Positions 1-6,269 of a DNA stretch of 8,441 nucleotides are shown here, one piece after another. Within the stretch, counting starts at the first letter, position 1. Each line of letters opens with the position of its first letter. A program made the translations under genes and the position numbers. The DNA lies in contig JACDGH010000106.1 of NCBI GenBank assembly GCA_013815395.1, positions 1-8,441 of the forward strand, read 5' to 3'. The notes under the pieces were generated by a model. The model made no database searches. It worked only from the letters and a program-made list of their open reading frames with translations, and had not been told where the DNA came from. Source of the stretch: Parachlamydiaceae bacterium. GTDB lineage: Bacteria; Chlamydiota; Chlamydiia; Chlamydiales; Parachlamydiaceae.

Positions 1-1108
1 GCAGTTTCCCGGTGGGAATGATGGCATGGTGATCGTTAACTTTCTTATCGTTGATAATTCGATTGGAAAAGTTGAGCTTATTTAAATCTAAAAGATTGAT
101 CTCTTTGCTTTTGAACTGCTTAAGATGCTCTAAAGTATGCGCGACCACCCCTTTCATATCATCAGTCAAATAGCGGGAGTCCGTTCTGGGATAAGTGATC
201 AATTTTTGCTCATAAAGTGTTTGCGCGATCTGCAGTGTATCCGCTGCTGATAGAGCGAGACGACGATTCATTTCCCGCTGCAGTTCAGTTAAGTCAAATA
301 AAAGAGGGGGAAGCTCATTTTCCTTTTTTTTATCCATTTTCGTAATGGTAAAACTGTGCTCTTTAACTTGATTAAGAAGTTCTTCTGCCTGAGTTTTAAA
401 CTTAAAGCGATCCCCTTTAAATTTAAAAACACATTCTTTATAGGTGGTAAATAGTTCCCAAAAAATTTCAGATTTAAACTCCCTGATATCATCATCGCGG
501 CGGACGATCATGGCCAAAATAGGCGTTTGCACTCGACCGATACTCCAAAGCATTTTGCCTTGACCATAGCGCACCGTAAAGCAACGCGTGGCATTGAGGC
601 CCACAATCCAGTCCGATTCGCTACGACACCTTGCCGCAGCGTAAAGATTATCGTAATCGCGACCAGGTTTTAGATCATTAAAGCCCATCTGCAAAGCTTT
701 TTCAGTGAGCGATGAAAGCCACAGTCTTTTCCATTGTGTTTTAGTACAGCCCGTCATGCTGAGTATGTATCGAAAAATTAACTCGCCTTCTCTTCCGGCA
801 TCCGTGGCGCAAATCAATTCATCGGCAGATTTAAACAGTTTTTTTATTATGGCAAATTGTTGACGTATTCCTTTGTCGGCGGCCACTTTCAGTTCAAATT
901 GCTTGGGGATGAATGGCAAAGTGGAAAGCGTCCATTTTTTTAAAACGGGATCATAATCTTCAGGCTCTTTGAGGGTGATTAAATGACCGAAAGCCCACGT
1001 GACTTGATACCCATTTCCTTCAAGAAATCCATCACGGCGCTGATTGGCTCCTAAATGGGCAGCGATATCTCGGGCAACAGAGGGCTTTTCTGTAAGAATA
1101 ACTTTCAT
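1..1108 (-). CDS. topB: DNA topoisomerase III, N-terminal part (cut by window edge)
   Basis: Type IA topoisomerase that cuts and rejoins one DNA strand, relaxing negative supercoils and decatenating replication or recombination intermediates. It is open from the ATG at 1108-1106 to the left edge: 369 codons, with the C-terminal part missing. Visible motifs: Toprim start MKVILTEKPSVARD (Glu7); Toprim acidic cluster ATDAGREGELIF (Asp103, Glu107, Glu109); SIGRVQTP at 189-196; LFDLTELQREMNRR at about 270-283; active-site region LITYPRTDSRYL with catalytic Tyr306; DHHAIIPT at 359-366. The DAGREGE form and the Tyr position resemble the Bacillus-type TopB (about 727 residues) rather than the E. coli form. 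There is no clear Shine-Dalgarno before the ATG, but the conserved N-terminus fixes the start. It is transcribed away from the paralogue operon. By eye it is richer in G+C than that operon. The family call is very secure; the gene is only partial here. Confidence 0.96.
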   Translation of the reverse strand, partial: MKVILTEKPSVARDIAAHLGANQRRDGFLEGNGYQVTWAFGHLITLKEPEDYDPVLKKWTLSTLPFIPKQFELKVAADKGIRQQFAIIKKLFKSADELICATDAGREGELIFRYILSMTGCTKTQWKRLWLSSLTEKALQMGFNDLKPGRDYDNLYAAARCRSESDWIVGLNATRCFTVRYGQGKMLWSIGRVQTPILAMIVRRDDDIREFKSEIFWELFTTYKECVFKFKGDRFKFKTQAEELLNQVKEHSFTITKMDKKKENELPPLLFDLTELQREMNRRLALSAADTLQIAQTLYEQKLITYPRTDSRYLTDDMKGVVAHTLEHLKQFKSKEINLLDLNKLNFSNRIINDKKVNDHHAIIPTGKL

Positions 1109-1166
1109 AAAAAATAAGCTTAAAATGGCTAGGTATGAACTAAATTTAAAGTGGATTGAGTGCCAA

Positions 1167-1195
1167 AATATACTTATAGAGGGGATTAATAACAA
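1167..1195 (-). promoter_or_regulatory. putative sigma70/sigma66-type promoter of topB
   Basis: On the minus strand TTGTTA (1195-1190, 4 of 6 to the consensus) is followed after exactly 17 nt by TATATT (1172-1167, 5 of 6). Transcription would begin near 1160 and give a leader of about 50 nt before the topB ATG at 1108. The location and spacing fit well, but the surrounding DNA is AT-rich, so a chance match is possible. Confidence 0.4.
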
Positions 1196-1225
1196 CTTGT
1201 TAAATTTTTTTAATTTGTGTCGTCT

Positions 1226-1399
1226 TTGACTTATGAAAAGCAGGGCGAAACTAGGTGGTCAATTTAGCTGGTTTATAGCTAAAATTATTCACTAAACCAT
1301 GTTCCTATTTTTTGTTCCTGGCAAGACGCTCTTGCTACCTCGATTATGCCGCCCAAGCCAAGGTAGCCGGGGCGTTTCGCCCTGCTTTCCACAAGTCAA
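1226..1399. repeat. 174-bp inverted-repeat element with internal hairpins
   Basis: The outer arms 1226-1251 and 1374-1399 are reverse complements at 24 of 26 positions. Between them lie smaller stems: TGGTTTA/TAAACCA (1269-1275 with 1293-1299), GCAAGA/TCTTGC with a 3-nt loop (1321-1335), and GCTACCT/AGGTAGC (1334-1340 with 1361-1367, which competes with the previous stem). The block is clearly more GC-rich than the flanking spacer. It could be a non-autonomous mobile repeat (MITE-like) or a structured RNA. No transposase is present. A 35-codon minus-strand frame from a GTG (1392 to 1285) crosses it, but I do not call that a gene. The structure is seen directly; the nature of the element is inference. 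Confidence 0.55.
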
Positions 1400-1443
1400 C
1401 GAGCCCAGAAATTAGAAAACGCTTAGAGAGCCCTTTTTAGCTA

Positions 1444-1561
1444 GATTAACCAACCTAGGGCCAGACGTCGTGCTTTTATTATTTAGCCAGTAACTATGCT
1501 GCAATGAGCCGACTGAAGGCTGCGCAGGTATGGGATCATTAATAAAAGTATAGGTTAAATC
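1444..1561. repeat. second interrupted inverted repeat / structured element
   Basis: Nested complementary arms: GATTAACC (1444-1451) or AACCTA (1452-1457) with the TAGGTTAAATC block (1551-1561); CTTTTATTA (1473-1481) with TAATAAAAG (1540-1548), a perfect 9 bp; and an inner interrupted stem CTGC...AGCC / GGCT..GCAG (1499-1502 and 1507-1510 with 1518-1521 and 1524-1527). The order of the arms is consistent with one long branched hairpin. It may be a decayed repeat copy or an untranslated RNA structure upstream of the operon. No known RNA family is recognised. Confidence 0.4.
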
Positions 1562-1697
1562 GGATCCGGTTCTATATTCTTATTTTTTATTTATTTATAA
1601 AATAAATAATTATATTTTATTAATAAAATTTAAATTATAATAAATTATGTGATTTTATATATAGTTAGTCGAAAAATACTAATTTAAAGAGGTTCGT
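1562..1697 (+). promoter_or_regulatory. very AT-rich leader and probable promoter region of the paralogue operon
   Basis: This tract is almost entirely A and T. It contains a perfect 16-bp palindrome, ATTTTATTAATAAAAT (1614-1629), an adjacent hairpin TTATTTAT-AAA-ATAAATAA, and a TATAAT hexamer at 1636-1641. No TTGACA-like box lies at the right distance, so the exact promoter cannot be fixed. The palindrome just upstream of the -10-like hexamer could be an operator or simply AT-rich sequence. A good ribosome binding site, AAAGAGG (1686-1692), lies 5 nt before the ATG at 1698. Confidence 0.35.
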
Positions 1698-2861
1698 ATG
1701 GACCCCACTCTCAATGCAAGTTTGTCAAGTAAATCAGGCGAATCTAATACATCGAATAGTTCAGATGCATCAAAGATTGATTTAATTTCCGAGGACTTAA
1801 GAGAAAAAGCTAAAAGCTTGTCTTCTCGTGCCTTTTCGCAACTCGAGACTACAATTTGCAACACTCAAAACAAGGGATCATCAAATTTATTTGGACATAT
1901 TAAATTGATAATGGGATTTGGTGCAAGAAAGATCGAAAAATTAAATAAACAAAAAAATGAATTAGAAACCATGAATACTGAGTTAAACAGTTCAAACTCT
2001 ATTGATCTAGAAAAAATTATTAAGCTTTCTAAAATTTTATTAGAAAATTTTAAAGACAATGCTGAATTTAAAAAAGAAATTAATGATTTAAATAATCAAA
2101 TAACAAAGCAAATGACTCTTATATTTAAAAATAAAGAGGTAACACTTCGAATACATCAAGAAAAGCTTTATGATAATTTATATAGAAGCTTTCACACTTC
2201 TTCACAAGCTCCTACAGGTGAGGGAAGAAACGAAATAAAACAATTGCGTTATAGGATGAATTTCGCTGTTATAGGCAAAATAGCAGAATTAAGTAAACAA
2301 ATTAAGCCTATAAATAACTCCACTCCAGAGAACGTTAATGAGCCTATTGGGAATTTGCAAGCATATGAAAAGCTTAGTACACTTGAAGAAGTCTATGCTC
2401 TTATGAAGGTGACGATGACTTCTTTTAATCAAAGTTGTGAAGCTTTTGAAAATTCAACTCGCATTTTTTCGGATTCTAATACTAATAATATAGAAAAATT
2501 GGTGACAGGCTTGGAGAATCAAATAGATGGGTCTATCGATTCTCCTAATTTTGAGGAAGCGAAAAAAATTGATAATAAGGTCAAGGCTTTACAACAATTA
2601 GTTACTCAGGAAACTAATTATTCAGTCGCCGCAAGAGATTGTAAAACACTTCTGGGTAAATCATCTAAAGTACTTAATCCTAAGCAAAAGAATGATCTTA
2701 GTGAGCTCAACAAAAAAATATGCAGTGAAAGAAAGCAAATCATTAATTTAATAAAGAAAGCTAAAACACATGCAGATTTTAATTACCTTGCTGATTTAAA
2801 TGTAAAATTAAGCAAAAACATTAATGCAGCTAAAGCACTTTTACCAACAAAAACAAGTTAA
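1698..2861 (+). CDS. helical-repeat protein, first gene of a three-paralogue operon (unknown function)
   Basis: 387-residue soluble protein, not recognised as any known family. The start is supported by AAAGAGG 5 nt upstream. Residues 1-35 are Ser/Thr/Asn-rich and probably disordered, with no signal peptide or membrane segment. A hydrophobic patch, NLFGHIKLIMGFG, sits at about 63-75. Residues 76-150 are strongly charged, heptad-like coiled coil. The C-terminal half appears to hold two related helical units, about 236-300 and 306-380; each carries a Cys (247, 315) in its first helix and a loop ending in N/D-F (SPNF at 282-285, ADF at 359-361). The second unit carries the signature IKKAKTHADF (352-361), which recurs in the two downstream genes. 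It opens a run with 71 bp to the next gene. The N-terminus would fit a type III secretion substrate, but that is inference. Reality of the gene is near certain; its role is unknown. Confidence 0.85.
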   Translation: MDPTLNASLSSKSGESNTSNSSDASKIDLISEDLREKAKSLSSRAFSQLETTICNTQNKGSSNLFGHIKLIMGFGARKIEKLNKQKNELETMNTELNSSNSIDLEKIIKLSKILLENFKDNAEFKKEINDLNNQITKQMTLIFKNKEVTLRIHQEKLYDNLYRSFHTSSQAPTGEGRNEIKQLRYRMNFAVIGKIAELSKQIKPINNSTPENVNEPIGNLQAYEKLSTLEEVYALMKVTMTSFNQSCEAFENSTRIFSDSNTNNIEKLVTGLENQIDGSIDSPNFEEAKKIDNKVKALQQLVTQETNYSVAARDCKTLLGKSSKVLNPKQKNDLSELNKKICSERKQIINLIKKAKTHADFNYLADLNVKLSKNINAAKALLPTKTS

Positions 2862-2932
2862 AAGGTAAATAGAGTTGAAGAAGCTTAAAGTATAAATTGG
2901 ATATAAAGACAATATTAGGAGCTTTTTTATAA

Positions 2933-4147
2933 ATGGAACCTTTAGATGATTCACATGCAAATAATAGGAGTTTGAATAATGACTACAAGCTCGCCCCTCT
3001 CTTTGAAACTGAAAGAGCGGGCCTATTAGATCAAAATAACAAAATTAAAAAAGAAATTAATGATCTTCGAGAATTATTTATAGCTCAGATAAATATGGCA
3101 AGTGAATATATTAATCATAAAATTATTAAGCTAGAGTCCGAAATATCTAAAGATAAATTAGTTGCAAATAAACCAAGATCCTTTTTTGATCGAATTTTTG
3201 GTAAAAATAAAAATAAAGAGCAAATTAAAAATTATAGAAAATTATACCACCAAATTACTTCTTTGAAAAAATCATTAAAAAATGAAAAAGACGATATTGT
3301 TAAAGTTAACGGTCTTGCTAAAAAAGTTATAGATAAGTTTGAATCTAGCCATCCCACAATATTTATCACTTATTTTAAAGATTTATCTCAAAGAAGAGAT
3401 CAAATTTTAGAAAATTATGATGATTATAAGGAGTCCGTATACAAAGTGCTAGATATGCATAGTGACAAATTATTAGATTTTGCAAAAGATCGAACTCACC
3501 CCTCATCATTAAAGCTTTTAGATAAAATTGGAAAATTGTCTGAAAAAGCTTTGTTATTAGCTAAGGATCCGCAGAAAAATATTGATTTTCTCAACCCTCT
3601 TGAAGAAATAAATATAGAATTAGCAAAAATAGCAATCTGTCATGAAATAGTTAGTTTAGCTTCTGCTCATGAAGCAGCCAATTTAACTCAAGCAAAGGTG
3701 GATCATTTGAGTTTAGATATAGGAAAAAAAGCCCAAGAGGGGATCCCATCAAATTATGCAAAGCGCTTTAAAGTTGAGTTAGGATTTCATTTGGGAAATA
3801 TAGAAAAATTTAAAAAAATAATTGAAAGTGAACTGACTCCATCAAAAGAAGTTAATTTATTTGTCGATACCACCATGGCAGTAGAAATTCTTGAGAAAGA
3901 ACTATTCGCTATTTCTGGGCACTTAGAAGATATACAGCAGATAAGGAGTAATATCGAAAAGAATTTAAAAATCATTGAGAAAAGTGCAAAAAATGTGAAG
4001 CTGTGGCCTTGGCAAAAGACCCTTAGTTCAAAATATATAAATATTAATAATAAATTAAATAAAGCGACATCAGAATCCGATTTTCGAAAATTTAAAGATA
4101 GCTTAATGCAGCTGCAGCAGGAAATACAAAAAGACCTTAAATTATGA
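2933..4147 (+). CDS. helical-repeat protein, second paralogue (unknown function)
   Basis: 404-residue, highly charged, mostly alpha-helical protein with no signal peptide or membrane span. AGGAG (2917-2921) lies 11 nt before the ATG, slightly long but the only good candidate. Order of parts: polar N-terminus (1-20); coiled coil (about 33-75); basic/aromatic patch PRSFFDRIFGKNKNK (81-95), matching in place the patch of its neighbours; second coiled coil (about 96-135); then three related helical units at about 165-237, 245-326 and 331-404. The first ends in LAKDPQKNIDFL (209-220) and the last in LNKATSESDF (375-384), both comparable to the signature of the first gene. Trp358 and Trp360 lie between the first two helices of the last unit, as Trp370 does in the third gene. 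Only 18 bp separate it from the next gene, so cotranscription is likely. No function is assigned. Confidence 0.85.
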   Translation: MEPLDDSHANNRSLNNDYKLAPLFETERAGLLDQNNKIKKEINDLRELFIAQINMASEYINHKIIKLESEISKDKLVANKPRSFFDRIFGKNKNKEQIKNYRKLYHQITSLKKSLKNEKDDIVKVNGLAKKVIDKFESSHPTIFITYFKDLSQRRDQILENYDDYKESVYKVLDMHSDKLLDFAKDRTHPSSLKLLDKIGKLSEKALLLAKDPQKNIDFLNPLEEINIELAKIAICHEIVSLASAHEAANLTQAKVDHLSLDIGKKAQEGIPSNYAKRFKVELGFHLGNIEKFKKIIESELTPSKEVNLFVDTTMAVEILEKELFAISGHLEDIQQIRSNIEKNLKIIEKSAKNVKLWPWQKTLSSKYININNKLNKATSESDFRKFKDSLMQLQQEIQKDLKL

Positions 4148-4165
4148 TGTGAAGAGGGTTTTTAT

Positions 4166-5626
4166 ATGTCTTTGACAATTCCTCCACTAAATTCAAGAGA
4201 TCCAGTCACAGCATTTCCCGCGCGCTCTTTAACAAAGAAGGAATCTGAATCTTATAAGCATAATGAGCTTCCGGGGGTTCTTAAAGAGCTAAGCTGGCAA
4301 GTCGGACAAGACGCCCTTCTAAGAATAGATAGTTGTATCATAAGATGGCAGGCACAAAAAGCTAAGCATCCAAAATTGGGTTTTTTAAAAAATATATTCA
4401 CTGCTGATACGTCAGAAGTATCGAAATCTAAGGCAGAAGTAAAAAAAGCTAACAAAGAAATTAAGAATCTTAATCATTTGAAAAATGAAATTATAAATTT
4501 GCAAAAGAACTTAAAAAATTCAAAAGGTAAAGGTCTAGCAAAAATTTATAAATTATCCAATGAAATTTTAATAAAGGGAGAAATTGTCTTAAAAGAACTA
4601 CGAGCAATGAATTTGCATAAAAAAACAAATTTTAATCTTAAAACTCACCTAGAAGTGAGTCTGGAAAGGATAAAAGAAATTACTAAAGCAGTAAACAAAA
4701 ATTATAAAAAAGAATTAAATAATACATTATTAGATTTATCAAGATCATATTATTTAATTAACAATGAAAATTCTAAAACAGACATTAAATCCAAAAGCGC
4801 ATTGTTGATTAAAATAAGGAGTTTGCAAACTCTCTTGTTGGGTTTAAGAGCAAAAGATACCACGTCCTTAGCTATATCAGATCCAATTAAAGTGTGTACA
4901 ATTGTAACAACAGAGCTTGATCAAATAACGACAGTTTATGAAATCGAAAAAGAAACTACTAAGTTGCAAATAAAGCTAAAAAATTCGAGATTACCAAAGA
5001 GAATAGAAATTTACTGGCAGGATGAGTTAAAGAAAATTAAGCCAATAGCTGATAAATCAGAATTACGTGCATTACAAGAGTTAACTGCCAAGTTTGATAG
5101 GTTTTCCGAATATGCTAAAAGTCGCAAAGAATTAGGCCCAAGAAATAATATGAGTTTCAAAACTGAAACATTTCAATTCCGTGTTATTCTTAAAGCTATT
5201 AATGAAATTCAGGATAACTGTAATATTATACTAAAACAAAGTAAAAAAATATTAAAAAGTGAAAATGTACTTTGGTCTGATAATGAACTAAAACGGCTGA
5301 AAACTGATAATGAAGAAGAGGAATGGATGACTTTTAGTATATATTTATCTGAAAATCCGTCACCTAATCGATTACAGAATTCTGAAGATGTGCAAGCTGA
5401 ATCATTAAAACGTGAAGAATTGGTAATGAAATTATTGATAGTTCAGCAACAAGAATATTTTAAAATAATTAATCAGAAAGAACATATTGTAAGCTTAAAT
5501 CAAAGAGCTAAAACAAGAGTTGATTTCGATAATGTAAAAATATTAAGTAATCAATTACATGAAAGAAGCGCTAAATTACTAGAAAGAATTACACTAGGAT
5601 ATAGCGTAGTTATAAGGTTTTCCTAA
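4166..5626 (+). CDS. helical-repeat protein, third paralogue (unknown function)
   Basis: 486-residue helical protein and the longest of the three. GAAGAGGG (4151-4158) lies 7 nt upstream of the ATG. Order of parts: Pro/Ser/Thr-containing N-terminus (1-35); helix; patch LGFLKNIF (71-78), matching the patch of its neighbours; coiled coil about 84-145 including KIYKLSNEIL, close to KIIKLSKILL in the first gene; helical units at about 163-225 and 245-318; and a last unit at about 337-475 interrupted by an acidic insertion (DNEEEE, 381-386, through about 415). The final unit carries NQRAKTRVDF (445-454), the clearest match to the first gene's signature. The last residues (TLGYSVVIRFS) are hydrophobic and unlike the ends of its neighbours, and the stop lies only a few bases before a repeat, so the tail may derive from a rearrangement. 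No function is assigned. Confidence 0.84.
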   Translation: MSLTIPPLNSRDPVTAFPARSLTKKESESYKHNELPGVLKELSWQVGQDALLRIDSCIIRWQAQKAKHPKLGFLKNIFTADTSEVSKSKAEVKKANKEIKNLNHLKNEIINLQKNLKNSKGKGLAKIYKLSNEILIKGEIVLKELRAMNLHKKTNFNLKTHLEVSLERIKEITKAVNKNYKKELNNTLLDLSRSYYLINNENSKTDIKSKSALLIKIRSLQTLLLGLRAKDTTSLAISDPIKVCTIVTTELDQITTVYEIEKETTKLQIKLKNSRLPKRIEIYWQDELKKIKPIADKSELRALQELTAKFDRFSEYAKSRKELGPRNNMSFKTETFQFRVILKAINEIQDNCNIILKQSKKILKSENVLWSDNELKRLKTDNEEEEWMTFSIYLSENPSPNRLQNSEDVQAESLKREELVMKLLIVQQQEYFKIINQKEHIVSLNQRAKTRVDFDNVKILSNQLHERSAKLLERITLGYSVVIRFS

Positions 5627-5629
5627 AAT

Positions 5630-5672
5630 CGCCCCAAGCAAAAAAAATGGTTCTTGGGAAGAATTGGGGGCG
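5630..5672 (+). terminator. possible hairpin after the paralogue operon
   Basis: Starting 4 nt after the stop codon, CGCCCC (5630-5635) can pair with GGGGCG (5667-5672). Alternatively CCCAAG (5633-5638) can pair with CTTGGG (5653-5658). There is no downstream U-tract, so this is only a weak terminator candidate, and the right arm belongs to the fold-back element that begins at 5649. Confidence 0.25.
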
Positions 5673-6097
5673 GAGGTGAAATTAAAAGGTTTACACAGAA
5701 AATGGTCTTGCTGGGTATTAAAGCATTGGATAAGACGATGAACATTTCGTAAGACTCTATACGGCCTGCCCATTTCGTCCCGCTTCTATACGTTTTAGAG
5801 GCAAAGGGGGAAACGTAGAGGTGGAGAGAAAAGCGGAGACGCTGAGAACTAAATTAGTATAAAATATAGTTTAAAGAAGGAGCTAAAAAATTAAAAGTTC
5901 CATTTAACTCGAATTTGTAAGTTCGATCTACTATTTTTTTAAATCCTCTTGCCTGTAAATTACAGATAACCAACTTTCTCGGCGCCTCCGCGTTTCTCAC
6001 CGTCTCTGCGTTTCCCCTTAGCCTCTAAAACGTATAAAAACTACCCTAAGATAAAAACTACCCTAAGAAATCCCGCCCCCAATTCTTCCCAAGAACC
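5649..6097. mobile_element. 449-bp fold-back (MITE-like) element without coding capacity
   Basis: The ends 5649-5673 and 6073-6097 are perfect 25-bp inverted repeats (GGTTCTTGGGAAGAATTGGG... and its complement). A second, imperfect inverted repeat of about 60 bp lies inside (5787-5846 with 5978-6036), rich in purine/pyrimidine blocks such as GGGGGAAACG and AGCGGAGACG. The central 5847-5977 is AT-rich. AAAAAT flanks both outer ends (5643-5648 and 6098-6103) and could be a target-site duplication, though it sits in an A-run. The left 110 bp recur near the right edge (8329-8441). No transposase frame is present. It lies in the gap between convergent genes, a permissive site. Repeat structure is certain; mobility is inferred. 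Confidence 0.65.
6034..6067. repeat. 17-bp perfect tandem duplication
   Basis: ATAAAAACTACCCTAAG occurs twice head to tail (6034-6050 and 6051-6067) inside the right half of the fold-back element. It makes the two halves of that element asymmetric and looks like a recent slippage product. Confidence 0.9.
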
Positions 6098-6106
6098 AAA
6101 AATATT

Positions 6107-6211
6107 ATCCTCCATGTTGAAAATTCTAATTCATATTTTTTCTGGTTAGTAGAGCCTCAATTAAGTGCGTCTACTAACCAGAAAAAATGATATGGAAATT
6201 TCAACTAGGAT
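6107..6211. repeat. about 105-bp near-palindromic hairpin element between convergent genes
   Basis: A perfect 18-bp stem TTTTTTCTGGTTAGTAGA (6136-6153) pairs with 6170-6187 around a 16-nt loop. Complementarity continues outward with small bulges through CATA/TATG, GTTGAAA/TTTCAAC (6116-6122 with 6199-6205) and ATCCT/AGGAT (6107-6111 with 6207-6211). The T-run is on the 5' side of the stem and the A-run on the 3' side on both strands, which is the wrong polarity for an intrinsic terminator. A small non-autonomous repeat or an RNA-processing hairpin fits better. It may still help separate the convergent transcripts. Confidence 0.6.
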
Positions 6212-6269
6212 GTCATAAAAAAATTTATTACTATGGCTTTGTAGCCTAAACTTATATCCAATAATAATA

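Noticed and set aside
289..495. 68-codon minus-strand frame
   Set aside because: It overlaps the topB coding sequence in another frame; topB motifs run continuously through the region.
1044..1229. 61-codon plus-strand frame across the topB start
   Set aside because: Its first part is antisense to the conserved topB N-terminus and the rest is AT-rich spacer; no ribosome binding site or domain is visible.
1285..1392. 35-codon minus-strand frame inside the 1226-1399 inverted repeat
   Set aside because: It starts with GTG and depends on the repeat arm sequence; too short to call without homologues. Kept only as a note under the repeat finding.
1221..1566. Possible tRNA, 6S or other known small RNA in the structured spacer
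   Set aside because: No cloverleaf, T-loop motif or known RNA consensus could be matched; the stems are real but the family is not identifiable.
1679..2059. Two minus-strand frames (1679-1864 and 1865-2059)
   Set aside because: Both are antisense to the first paralogue, whose long frame and strong ribosome binding site are more convincing.
3787..3975. 62-codon minus-strand frame
   Set aside because: It is antisense to the second paralogue and its composition is that expected from the complement of Lys/Glu-rich codons.
4252..4455. 67-codon minus-strand frame with several cysteines
   Set aside because: It is antisense to the third paralogue; the Cys residues are spread without a zinc-finger or thioredoxin pattern, and no ribosome binding site is visible.
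1698..5626. Assignment of the three paralogues to chlamydial inclusion membrane (Inc) proteins, DUF582-type effectors or spectrins
   Set aside because: Inc proteins need a bilobed hydrophobic domain, which is absent. I could not match DUF582 or spectrin sequence signatures; only the general helical character is shared.
5649..6097. CRISPR array or toxin-antitoxin locus in the repeat-filled spacer
   Set aside because: The repeats are inverted pairs and one 17-bp tandem pair, with no regularly spaced direct repeats, no spacers and no small gene pair.
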